NCBI GenBank assembly: GCA_005878515.1
Contig: VBLZ01000169.1
Coordinates: 1-9,292 of the forward strand
Length of the DNA stretch: 9,292 nt
Source of the DNA: Methanobacteriota archaeon
GTDB taxonomy: Archaea; Thermoplasmatota; Thermoplasmata; RBG-16-68-12
Reading direction: 5' to 3'
Shown piece after piece: positions 1 through 6,774 of the stretch (its first letter is position 1; each line of letters begins with the position of its first letter). The notes beneath the pieces are model-generated. The model was not told where the DNA came from, made no database searches, and saw only the letters and a program-made list of their open reading frames with translations. Both the position numbers and the translations under genes were made by a program.

Positions 1-71
1 AGAATCGTCGGTCCGTCGTCATGGCCCACGCCGGCACGCATACGCCCGAAGAGGGTTTATGACCTCTGCAT

Positions 72-2270
72 TCACGCCGCGTAGTACGCTTCGTCGTACG
101 GCTCCGGCGGCAGGCCCTTGCGCGTGCGAATTGCTCGCACGACCTCGGACTGCAGGTTCGACGGCACCGCTTCGAAGCCGCTGTTCTCCGTCGACCAGAG
201 AGCGCGGCCTTGCGTGGCGGAGCGGATTGCGGACGCGAACCCGAACATCTCCGCGACGGGCGCCTTCGCGTGGATCACCGTGATCTCGCCCTCCTGGTTG
301 ATGTCCTCGATCACGCCGCGGCGGCTCTGGATCTCCCCGAGCGCGGCCCCCATGAAGTCCTGAGGTACGTTGATGAAGACCTTCTGGATCGGTTCGAGCA
401 AGATGCGTCCGCCCTGGACCATCGCGCCGTAGATCGACGATCGCGCCGCAGGAATGACCTGGGCCGGCCCGCGGTGGACCGAGTCCTCGTGGAGCTTTGC
501 ATCACCGAGGCGCACCTTGAGCCCCATCGCCTTCTCGCCCGCGAGGGGTCCCTTGCTCATCGCCTCGATGTACGCCTCCTTGATGAGCTCCATCGTCTCG
601 TGCAGGTACTGGATTCCCTTCGTCGCATCGATCAACATGTTCGTGTCGTGGATCCAGACGACGTTCTTCGCCTCGTTGCGGTCCATGCCGAGCTCCTCGA
701 GCTTCTTCGCGAGGGCCTTCGAGTCTTTGATCCGCTGGCCCGAGGCGATCTCCCCCGCGCGGATCGCATCGACGATCTTCTCCTCGAGCGGCTCGACCTC
801 CATGTAGAACCGGTTGTGTTTGTTCGGCGACTTGCCTTCGAACGGGCCGCCCTTGTCGCGGACGCCCTCGCGGTACACGACGATCGGCGGGCTGGTCGTG
901 ACCGGGATCTTGTAGTCGTTCTGGACGCGGTAGATCGTGATCTCGAGGTGGAGCTCGCCCATCCCGGAGATCAGGTGCTCCCCGGTCTCCTGATTGATCT
1001 CGACCACGATACTCGGGTCCGCCTTCGCAATGAGACGGAGGGCTTCGACGAGCCTCGGGAGGTCCGATGTGGATTTCGCTTCGACGGCGATCGTCACGAC
1101 CGGGTCGGAGTAATGGACGATCTTCTCGAACGGCTGCATTTCCTTGTCGTCGCTCACCGTCGAGCCCGCGATCGCATCTTTAAGACCGACGACCGCGACG
1201 ACATTGCCGGCATCGATCTCCTCGACGGGGATCCGGTCGGGGCCGACGATCATCGCGACCGTCTGAGCGCGCTGGGGCTTCGGCATGCCGCTCACCCAGA
1301 GCTCTTGGCCGCGGCGAATCTTGCCGGAGAACAATCGGCCCGCGGCGACCTCTCCGGCCTGCGGATCGACGATGATCTTCGTGACCATGAACCCGACTGG
1401 GCCGTTTTCGTCGACGGACAGCATCGCCTTGCCGACGGGGCTCTCCATGTCGCCCTTCCAAATGATCGGGATTCGGATCTTCTGCGCCTCGAGGGGGTTC
1501 GGCAGATGGCGGATGACCATGTTCAGCACGACGCTATGGAGGGGCGCTTTCTTCGCGAGCTCCTTCATCGTGCCTTCTTGGCAGTGCTTGTAGACATCCT
1601 TGAACGTGATCCGCGATTTCTTCATGAACGGAACGGACAGGGCCCACTTGTGGTACGCGCTCCCGAAGGCGACGCTGCCCGCTTCGACGTGGACCATCCA
1701 TTTCTCGCCCATGTCCTCGGGGAGCCACTTGCGGATGCGGTTGTTGACCTCCGTGATGATCTTGGTGAATCGTTGCTGCATCTGGTCCGGCGAGATCTTC
1801 AGCTCGTTCACGAGGCGGTCGACCTTGTTGATGAACAGGGCGGGCCGCACCCGCTCCTTGAGCGCTTGGCGGATGACGGTCTCCGTCTGCGGCATGATCC
1901 CTTCGACCGAGTCGACGAGGATGATCACGCCATCGATCGCGCGCATCGCGCGCGTGACGTCGCCACCGAAGTCCACGTGACCGGGCGTGTCGATGAGGTT
2001 GATGAGGTATTGGCCGCCCTCGAAGTCGTGGACCATTGAAGCGATCGCGGCGTTGATCGTGATGCCGCGCGCCTGTTCTTGCTCGTCGTAGTCCATGAAG
2101 AGCTGCTGGCCCGCGAGTTCCTCGGAGATCATTCCGGCGCCTGCGATTAGCGAATCAGAAAGGGTCGTCTTGCCGTGATCGATGTGTGCGGCGGTGCCGA
2201 TGTTCCGGATGCGGTCCTTCAGGTGAAGAAGGGCTTGGGCTTTCTTGATGTTCTCTTCTTTTCGTCCCAT
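72..2270 (-). CDS. fusA: Archaeal translation elongation factor 2 (EF-2)
   Basis: This is the GTPase that drives translocation of tRNA and mRNA on the ribosome in the cytosol. It has 732 residues, the normal length for archaeal EF-2. The G domain is complete: P-loop AHIDHGKT at residues 28-35, switch I RGITI at 68-72, DTPGH at 94-98 and NKVD at 148-151. Domain IV contains HRGPAQ, whose histidine (His599, codon at 476-474) is the expected diphthamide site in archaeal and eukaryotic EF-2; bacterial EF-G lacks it. The ATG start follows an AGGTG nine bases upstream and gives the usual short N-terminal helix before the G domain. It is the last gene of the rps12-rps7-fusA cluster, 84 bp after rps7, with its own TATA-like element in that gap. 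I see nothing broken. Identification is essentially certain. Confidence 0.99.
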   Translation of the reverse strand: MGRKEENIKKAQALLHLKDRIRNIGTAAHIDHGKTTLSDSLIAGAGMISEELAGQQLFMDYDEQEQARGITINAAIASMVHDFEGGQYLINLIDTPGHVDFGGDVTRAMRAIDGVIILVDSVEGIMPQTETVIRQALKERVRPALFINKVDRLVNELKISPDQMQQRFTKIITEVNNRIRKWLPEDMGEKWMVHVEAGSVAFGSAYHKWALSVPFMKKSRITFKDVYKHCQEGTMKELAKKAPLHSVVLNMVIRHLPNPLEAQKIRIPIIWKGDMESPVGKAMLSVDENGPVGFMVTKIIVDPQAGEVAAGRLFSGKIRRGQELWVSGMPKPQRAQTVAMIVGPDRIPVEEIDAGNVVAVVGLKDAIAGSTVSDDKEMQPFEKIVHYSDPVVTIAVEAKSTSDLPRLVEALRLIAKADPSIVVEINQETGEHLISGMGELHLEITIYRVQNDYKIPVTTSPPIVVYREGVRDKGGPFEGKSPNKHNRFYMEVEPLEEKIVDAIRAGEIASGQRIKDSKALAKKLEELGMDRNEAKNVVWIHDTNMLIDATKGIQYLHETMELIKEAYIEAMSKGPLAGEKAMGLKVRLGDAKLHEDSVHRGPAQVIPAARSSIYGAMVQGGRILLEPIQKVFINVPQDFMGAALGEIQSRRGVIEDINQEGEITVIHAKAPVAEMFGFASAIRSATQGRALWSTENSGFEAVPSNLQSEVVRAIRTRKGLPPEPYDEAYYAA

Positions 2271-2324
2271 CGGCGTGACACCTATGCAGGAATGCCAGTG
2301 AGTGAGGTCGCACCCGACCGAGGC

Positions 2325-2332
2325 TAATTAAA
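2325..2332 (-). promoter_or_regulatory. Putative TATA box for fusA
   Basis: The minus strand reads TTTAATTA in the 84-bp gap between rps7 and fusA, the most AT-rich stretch there. A start of transcription about 26 bases downstream would fall near 2302, leaving a leader of about 30 bases that contains the AGGTG ribosome-binding site. This suggests fusA can be transcribed apart from the ribosomal protein genes. No BRE is obvious, so support is moderate. Confidence 0.45.
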
Positions 2333-2354
2333 CCTTCGGTCCACGGGAGGCGAA

Positions 2355-3101
2355 TCATCGCGCGGACGAGGCGACTCGCTCCAATTCTTCCTTCTTCGCG
2401 ATTGCGGAACTCTGCATGTCGCCTTTGGCCGCTAGCAGAATTTCGTCGGCCAGACACTCCTCGACGGGTTTGCGGTTCTTGAATGTCGCGCTGACCGTTC
2501 CCTGGCAAATGCTCCGGAGGGCAAGATCGAGTCGCCGGGACGGTGCGACGTCCACCGCGCGCGGAACCGAGATCCCGCCGAACCGAAGGCGGGTGACTTC
2601 TTCGCGAGGCGCCGCCTTCTCCAGGGCGTCCACGAGGACCTGCACCGGATTCTTTTGTGTGCGCTTCTCGATGATCTCGAAGGCGCTCCGTACGACCCGG
2701 TACGACTTCGACTTCTTCCCGGTGTAATTCTCCGTGCGCATCATGTTGTTGATCAGCCGTTCGACGAGGTTCGCCTTCGCCTTGCCGAACGGTTTGTTCG
2801 CCCATCGCCCGCCCGTGTGCGGGATCACGATCGGCGAGAGGTTCATGTATTTCGCCAGACCGGCGTCGTGGACGACGACGTCGTTCAGCTCGTACTTTTC
2901 GAAGAGCTTCATTTCATAGCTGGGCCGTTTCTTCGGTTTCTTCGGCTCCCGTTTCGGCTTCTCGACGGCCGGGGCCTCTTCCCCCGGGACCGGTTCGCCC
3001 GGGACTTCCGGCGTGGGTGCGGCTCCCGGTGCAGCCGGCTCCGGGGGTGGCGGAGGAACTTCGGATTCCGGCGGCGGTGGTGGCGGCGTCTCGGGTTCCA
3101 C
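2355..3101 (-). CDS. rps7: 30S ribosomal protein S7 with proline-rich N-terminal extension
   Basis: S7 nucleates assembly of the head of the small ribosomal subunit and contacts 16S rRNA and the E-site region. The core from about residue 62 onward is typical archaeal S7: KLFEKYE, then PIVIPHTGGRWANKPFGK, VERLINNMMRTE and NPVQVLVDALEKAAPREEVTR. Total length is 248 residues, longer than the roughly 190-215 I expect. The excess is a tail of about 60 residues with 24 prolines, including runs of six (6-11) and five (16-20). The first 47 residues are acidic with no Lys or Arg, and 48-59 are strongly basic. The start is GTG, four bases after the rps12 stop, with a GGTGAGGT ribosome-binding sequence overlapping that stop, so translation is probably coupled. 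Met64 is a possible internal start but would leave the core with almost no leader. The S7 identity is firm and the long start is likely. Confidence 0.96.
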   Translation of the reverse strand: MEPETPPPPPPESEVPPPPPEPAAPGAAPTPEVPGEPVPGEEAPAVEKPKREPKKPKKRPSYEMKLFEKYELNDVVVHDAGLAKYMNLSPIVIPHTGGRWANKPFGKAKANLVERLINNMMRTENYTGKKSKSYRVVRSAFEIIEKRTQKNPVQVLVDALEKAAPREEVTRLRFGGISVPRAVDVAPSRRLDLALRSICQGTVSATFKNRKPVEECLADEILLAAKGDMQSSAIAKKEELERVASSAR

Positions 3102-3105
3102 GGGC

Positions 3106-3534
3106 CTACCTCACCGGCTTCTCTTTGCGTCCCCGGACGAGCTCGTCGAGGCTTACGCCGTTCACTTGGATGACCTTGTATCGCACCCCGGGGATGTCCC
3201 CGTACGAGCGGCCCATGCGGCCTCCGATCCCTTCGACGAGGACCTCGTCGTGTTCGTCGATGAAGTTGATCGCGCCGTCGCCGACCGCGAAGGCCGTCAC
3301 CTGCCGTCCGTTCTTGATGAGCTGGACCTTCACGCACTTACGGAGCGCCGAGTTCGGCTGCTTCGCCTCGATCGCGACCTTCTCGAGGACGATCCCCTTC
3401 GCCTGCGGGGAACCCTCGAGGGGGTCCGACTTCTCTTTGAGGTGCAACACGCGCCGCTTGTAATATCGGTCCGACCACCGTCGGGTCTGGCGTTCGCCTT
3501 TCAGTTTGCGCGCCGCGAAGAGACCCCGTGCCAA
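3106..3534 (-). CDS. rps12: 30S ribosomal protein S12 (S23e family)
   Basis: S12 sits at the decoding centre of the small subunit and helps control accuracy. The 142-residue product matches archaeal S12 in length and throughout its sequence: FAARKL near the N terminus, WSDRYYKRRVL at 20-30, the universally conserved KQPNSALRK at 58-66 that reaches the decoding site, and GGRMGRSYGDIPGVRYKV around 104-121. I chose a TTG start at 3534 because it puts the conserved FAARKL at residues 6-11, as in relatives, and no better start lies just upstream. The ribosome-binding site is weak (GGGGT). It is first in the cluster with rps7 and fusA, and a good TATA box sits about 43 bases upstream. In many archaea a nusA-like gene precedes rps12; here it does not. 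Confidence 0.97.
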   Translation of the reverse strand: MARGLFAARKLKGERQTRRWSDRYYKRRVLHLKEKSDPLEGSPQAKGIVLEKVAIEAKQPNSALRKCVKVQLIKNGRQVTAFAVGDGAINFIDEHDEVLVEGIGGRMGRSYGDIPGVRYKVIQVNGVSLDELVRGRKEKPVR

Positions 3535-3572
3535 CGATCGACCCCGGTAGAGGGCGCTCTAAAAGTCATGTG

Positions 3573-3580
3573 CTATATAA
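3573..3580 (-). promoter_or_regulatory. TATA box of the rps12-rps7-fusA operon
   Basis: The minus strand reads TTATATAG, a near-ideal archaeal TATA box, in the 65-bp gap between the zinc-ribbon membrane protein and rps12. With the usual spacing of about 26 bases, transcription would begin near 3551 and leave a leader of about 17 bases before the TTG start. The same bases also read as a TATA box on the plus strand, but nothing starts downstream in that direction. Confidence 0.7.
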
Positions 3581-3599
3581 GGGTCGCGTCCCGCCGAAA

Positions 3600-4109
3600 T
3601 CACGCATCCGCAGGAAGGGCGATGGCGCGTTCACAGTACGGGCACGTGACGCGTTCCTCGGGGAAGTACCACGTGTCGACGTTGCCGCCGCAGTTCGGGC
3701 AGGTGCCGACAAAGTGCTCCTGCTTCACGGCATCCTGGGAGACGAACTCGTCCGTGGTCCGATCGATCGCGCCCTTGACGAGGCCCTCGCTGAGGGCCTT
3801 CCCGAGGAGCTTCTCCGTCTCGAAGCGCGTCTTCCCGAGCCGTTGCGCCATGACATCCATCGGGATCCGCCGCTGGGACTTCAGCCAGTTCGCGAACTCG
3901 ACCACCGCGCGTTCGCGACGCCACTGTCGCACGCCGACGGCGATCGCGATGACGCCCGGGATGACGGTGATCGGCCCGCACACGTACAGGAAGAGCGGGA
4001 TATCATAGAGCAGGACGAAGAAGAAGAGGCCGAAGAACAGGGCGAAGCCGCCCATCGCGAAGTACGCGATCGGGTCCAGATTCAGGAGGCTGGACGTGCT
4101 CGACGCCAC
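3600..4109 (-). CDS. Small membrane protein with winged-helix-like domain and C-terminal zinc ribbon
   Basis: I do not recognise a named family. The 169-residue product has two hydrophobic helices (about 14-35 and 38-60), then a charged, helical region (about 65-122) that looks like a PCI/winged-helix fold, with IPMDVMAQRLGKTRFETEKLLGKA resembling the part that reads as helix-turn-helix. A zinc ribbon follows, with Cys137, Cys140, Cys156 and Cys159 (CPNC and CPYC). The domains probably face the cytosol, anchored by the helical hairpin. The start is GTG at 4109; an in-frame TGA 30 bases upstream rules out a longer N terminus. The nearest GGAG is only two bases from the start, so a leaderless message is possible. 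It lies 65 bp upstream of rps12 and 70 bp downstream of the MFS gene, all in one direction. Function is unknown; a membrane-tethered regulator or assembly factor is a guess. Confidence 0.82.
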   Translation of the reverse strand: MASSTSSLLNLDPIAYFAMGGFALFFGLFFFVLLYDIPLFLYVCGPITVIPGVIAIAVGVRQWRRERAVVEFANWLKSQRRIPMDVMAQRLGKTRFETEKLLGKALSEGLVKGAIDRTTDEFVSQDAVKQEHFVGTCPNCGGNVDTWYFPEERVTCPYCERAIALPADA

Positions 4110-4179
4110 GCTCCGTCCGACGAAAGCGCGGGTACTTCAATCCGGCGCCGTCAGAATCAGGAACGCGGGACGGATGCCC

Positions 4180-5553
4180 TCATCGGGTCTCGGGAGGGAT
4201 CGGGCTCTCGGGAGCGACCGCGGTCCGCGGCGTCTTCAGCGGCTCGCGGATGAACAGCACGCCGGTGCCGGAGATGCCGATGAGCCCGAGGGCAATCACC
4301 GCGAAGGCAATTGGCCCGAGCGCCTGTGTAAGGGCGCCACCGAGGACCGGGCCGACGATGAGCCCGGACCCGAAGATGATCGAGTAGATTCCGAACGTGG
4401 TCCCGGTGACGGCGTGTTCGACGATGTCGCCCAGGTATGCGAGCGCCGCGGGCGGAAACGTCCCGGCACCTGCCGCGAGGACCACGATCAAGGGCCATCG
4501 GGAGACCAGCTGCTGCAAGTCCGGACTGCCGGCGCCGGTCGCGAGGGCGAGGAGGATCGCGAGGCCGCCGAAGCATGCGAGACCCAGGGCCATGAAGGGC
4601 CGTCGCAGGCGCGCGCGATCCGAAAGCCGGCCGCTCACAGCGAGCGAGAGGCCGAGGGGAATCCCGAGGGACGCGACCACGATCAGCAGTAGATTGGTCT
4701 TCCCGGGCCCTCCGGTTCCGGCCCCGAGCAAATTGTCCGTGAACGTGAGGACGTAGCCGTAGAGCGCGACCACGGGGATGTAGACCGGGAGGAGGCGCTG
4801 GATGTCCTTGTTCCGCAGCACGGTGTGCAAGAGGTCGATCGTTCCTCGCTGCAGGTCCGGAGTGAAGGGGGTCTCCTGCACGAGGAACTGGACCATGACG
4901 ACGCTCACGGTCACCCCGAGCCCGCCGACCGCGAGGACGACCGCGTCGGCGACCCCGAACGCATGGAGGGCGAGGAACGCCGCTCCGAAGCCCGCGACCA
5001 GGCCGCCGAAGGTCACGAGGTCGAAGAACGCCATGAGCTGCGCCCGATTCGCGCGGTTCGAGTGGTCGTTGATCATCGCGAGGGTCGAGGCGACCTTCGC
5101 CGCCGCGCCGATCCCAAACATCGCGAAGAAGACCGCGACGAGATACGGCCGCACGCCCGGATCGACGCCGATGCTCAGGATGAACAGGAAGACCGCGGCG
5201 GCCGTCACGAGGTGCGCGAAGACGAGGATCCGCTTGCGCCCGATGCGGTCGCAGAGCGCGCCGAGGTAGCCGACCGTCGCGATCTCGGCGAGCGGGTAGA
5301 CCGCGAAGAGGACGCCCCGCCACAGGGGGTCCAGCGAGTGCATCACGTCCTGCATCACCGCGACCCCGGCGAACGCGGCGGCCCGCATGATGAACGTCGC
5401 GAAGTACAGGAACGAAAGGTTCCGGACGTCCCCCGGGCCGAGGTTGAAGAATGCCGTCAGCTTGCGGCTCGCGAATCCGGCCAATGGTTCGGCCTCGGAA
5501 TCTCGATGGCGAACACGGGCCCCGGCGGAATAGGTTTGCGGTCCGGTTCGCAT
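4180..5553 (-). CDS. Major facilitator superfamily (MFS) transporter
   Basis: This is a secondary transporter of the cytoplasmic membrane with 457 residues and about 12 hydrophobic helices: six between residues 43 and 225, a loop, and six between 250 and 436. The loop after the second helix carries MFS motif A, GALCDRIGRKR at 98-108. A degenerate copy, GRLSDRARLRR at 308-318, occupies the matching place in the second half, as expected for the internally duplicated fold. An efflux or sugar-phosphate type cannot be told apart from sequence alone, so no substrate is claimed. The reading frame stays open far upstream, but the ATG at 5553 is the best start: it gives a short soluble leader of about 42 residues before helix 1 and lies at a proper distance from a TATA-like element at 5594-5603. 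The upstream extension would run through the divergent zinc-ribbon gene. Confidence 0.92.
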   Translation of the reverse strand: MRTGPQTYSAGARVRHRDSEAEPLAGFASRKLTAFFNLGPGDVRNLSFLYFATFIMRAAAFAGVAVMQDVMHSLDPLWRGVLFAVYPLAEIATVGYLGALCDRIGRKRILVFAHLVTAAAVFLFILSIGVDPGVRPYLVAVFFAMFGIGAAAKVASTLAMINDHSNRANRAQLMAFFDLVTFGGLVAGFGAAFLALHAFGVADAVVLAVGGLGVTVSVVMVQFLVQETPFTPDLQRGTIDLLHTVLRNKDIQRLLPVYIPVVALYGYVLTFTDNLLGAGTGGPGKTNLLLIVVASLGIPLGLSLAVSGRLSDRARLRRPFMALGLACFGGLAILLALATGAGSPDLQQLVSRWPLIVVLAAGAGTFPPAALAYLGDIVEHAVTGTTFGIYSIIFGSGLIVGPVLGGALTQALGPIAFAVIALGLIGISGTGVLFIREPLKTPRTAVAPESPIPPETR

Positions 5554-5593
5554 CGATGCGCCGGAGTTACCGGCCCGAAAACTCAGATGGAAA

Positions 5594-5603
5594 TTCTTAA
5601 GTA
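5594..5603. promoter_or_regulatory. Shared TATA-like element between divergent genes
   Basis: TTCTTAAGTA, with a perfect CTTAAG core at 5596-5601, sits in the 89-bp gap between the MFS gene (minus) and the zinc-ribbon gene (plus). On the plus strand a purine-rich GGAAA just upstream could act as a BRE, and transcription would begin near 5624, followed by a GGAGGT ribosome-binding site. On the minus strand transcription would begin near 5571, about 18 bases before the MFS start. One palindromic element could therefore serve both. No other TATA-like stretch is visible in the gap. Confidence 0.45.
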
Positions 5604-5630
5604 AGGCAAGGATGCCTCGTCCTTCGAATA

Positions 5631-5636
5631 GGAGGT
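5631..5636 (+). promoter_or_regulatory. Strong ribosome-binding site selecting a CTG start
   Basis: GGAGGT is a full Shine-Dalgarno match and lies six bases before CTG at 5643. No ATG, GTG or TTG in the gene's frame lies at a workable distance. The next in-frame candidate, GTG at 5685, is 48 bases away and would cut the first zinc ribbon in half. This site is therefore the main evidence that translation starts at CTG. Confidence 0.65.
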
Positions 5637-5642
5637 CTCCCC

Positions 5643-6740
5643 CTGTTCTGCAATGCATGCGGTGGACGTATCGCGGACGGCTCGGTGTTCTGTAACCTTT
5701 GCGGCGCCAAGCTAGGCGTCGTTGCCGCGGCGCCAGTGGCGCCCGGCGTGCCCCCGGCTCCGGGCTATCCCGGTCAAGCCCCCGGTGTCCCCGGCGGGAC
5801 TCCGATGGGCCAGCCGTACAACCCGAACGCCCCCGTCCAGCAAGCCCGTCCTCCGTCGATGCCGCAGTCGATGAAGTGCAGCTCATGCGGCGGGCCTCTG
5901 TCTCCCGGATCCGGACTCGCCCTCGTCGTGTGCGAGTATTGCGGTGCCGTGACCACGATGGGGAGTGGTGGTGCGGCTGAGGTCATCCAGAAGCACTACA
6001 TGTTGGAAAACAAACTCTCGAACGAGGCCGCCCTCGAGGCGGGCGGGAAATGGCTGAACAAGGGCGTCTTGCGACGGAAGGTCGCCGAGCGCTCGGACCT
6101 CGGCCAAGTCACGTTGCGCTACGTGCCGTATTGGATCGTCCCGACGTCCGTCGTCGCGGACTTCCAAGGAACGAAGAACGTCGGCGCGGGCGCCGGCACC
6201 GGCATGATGATGCACGGCGACACGGGCGCGAAGAAGGCCGCGGGTGCCGCGCTGTTCGCGTTGACGATGGCGGCGGCCGCCGCAGGCAGTCAGAACCGGA
6301 ATCAGTCGGTCAATACGCAGCAGCAGGTCGTCCGCGTACGGGACCGGATCCAGATGCAGTACAACATCCCGATCGTCGCGGTGCGGGGATACACGAAGTA
6401 TCAGCCGGACGATGGGTTCCAGTTCCAGTTGCAGAGTAAGATGAATTTTGACAAGCGCCAGACCGGCGGCGTCGACGTGCAGAGCGGCGACGTCACCGAG
6501 GCGGAGGCGAAGTCCCAGGCCGCAGCGCTCTCCCACAAGTTCGCGGAGAAGCAGGCGAAGACGCGCGTCGACAACTTGGAATCGATCCAGGTGTACCCGA
6601 CGACGTACGATGGCGAGTTGCTCCATGCCCCCGTGTGGTTCATGGAGTACGCGCACAAGGGAAAGCAGATGTTCATCGTCATCGACGGGTCGTCCGGTAG
6701 CGTGATCGAAGGCGAGCGACCGTCGTTCTCCCTGTGGTGA
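5643..6740 (+). CDS. Multi-zinc-ribbon protein, possibly YdjG-like, with CTG start
   Basis: The product has 365 residues when read from CTG 5643. It opens with a compact double-CxxC zinc ribbon (Cys3, Cys6, Cys17, Cys20; xFCNACGG...FCNLCG), where families of this kind normally begin MFC. A Pro/Gly-rich linker follows (about 25-77), then a second zinc-binding unit (Cys79, Cys82, Cys97, Cys100). The C-terminal domain contains GGKWLNKG and YVPYWIVPTSVVADF, a short Ala-rich hydrophobic segment (about 198-215) and an Asn/Gln-rich stretch. The 'Wl.kG ... YvPyW' pattern resembles, from memory, zinc-ribbon proteins such as YdjG that travel with SPFH proteins in bacterial pspA-ydjGHI loci; I could not verify this. 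A GGAGGT ribosome-binding site and a TATA-like element precede it. It reads toward the convergent tnpB and lies codirectional with the coiled-coil/SPFH pair at 8159. A GTG at 5685 is the fallback start. Its molecular role is unknown. Confidence 0.85.
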   Translation: MFCNACGGRIADGSVFCNLCGAKLGVVAAAPVAPGVPPAPGYPGQAPGVPGGTPMGQPYNPNAPVQQARPPSMPQSMKCSSCGGPLSPGSGLALVVCEYCGAVTTMGSGGAAEVIQKHYMLENKLSNEAALEAGGKWLNKGVLRRKVAERSDLGQVTLRYVPYWIVPTSVVADFQGTKNVGAGAGTGMMMHGDTGAKKAAGAALFALTMAAAAAGSQNRNQSVNTQQQVVRVRDRIQMQYNIPIVAVRGYTKYQPDDGFQFQLQSKMNFDKRQTGGVDVQSGDVTEAEAKSQAAALSHKFAEKQAKTRVDNLESIQVYPTTYDGELLHAPVWFMEYAHKGKQMFIVIDGSSGSVIEGERPSFSLW

Positions 6741-6774
6741 ACGCGGAACGCCCCCGGACTTCCATCCAGTTCCG

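Noticed and set aside
1..22. A possible gene start on the minus strand (ATG at 22, MTTDRRF) downstream of fusA, with a weak TATA-like TCATAAACC at about 49-57
   Set aside because: Only seven codons are visible, there is no Shine-Dalgarno sequence, and nothing can be recognised. It could be real but cannot be supported from this window.
210..2039. A 609-codon open frame on the plus strand opposite fusA
   Set aside because: It is the antisense shadow of a certain gene. Its product is rich in Arg, Asp, Leu and His repeats, as expected from reading a GC-biased gene backwards, and it has no recognisable domain.
5554..5886. N-terminal extension of the MFS transporter by 111 residues
   Set aside because: The extra sequence is antisense to the zinc-ribbon coding region and is Arg/Pro/Ser rich without membrane character. 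ATG 5553 gives a normal MFS protein.
6739..6774. Short repeat GAACGCGGAACG and imperfect inverted repeat GGACTTCC/AGTTCC between the zinc-ribbon gene and tnpB, as an insertion end
   Set aside because: The pairing is weak and bulged, and no partner copy exists on the other side of tnpB, so chance is the simpler reading.
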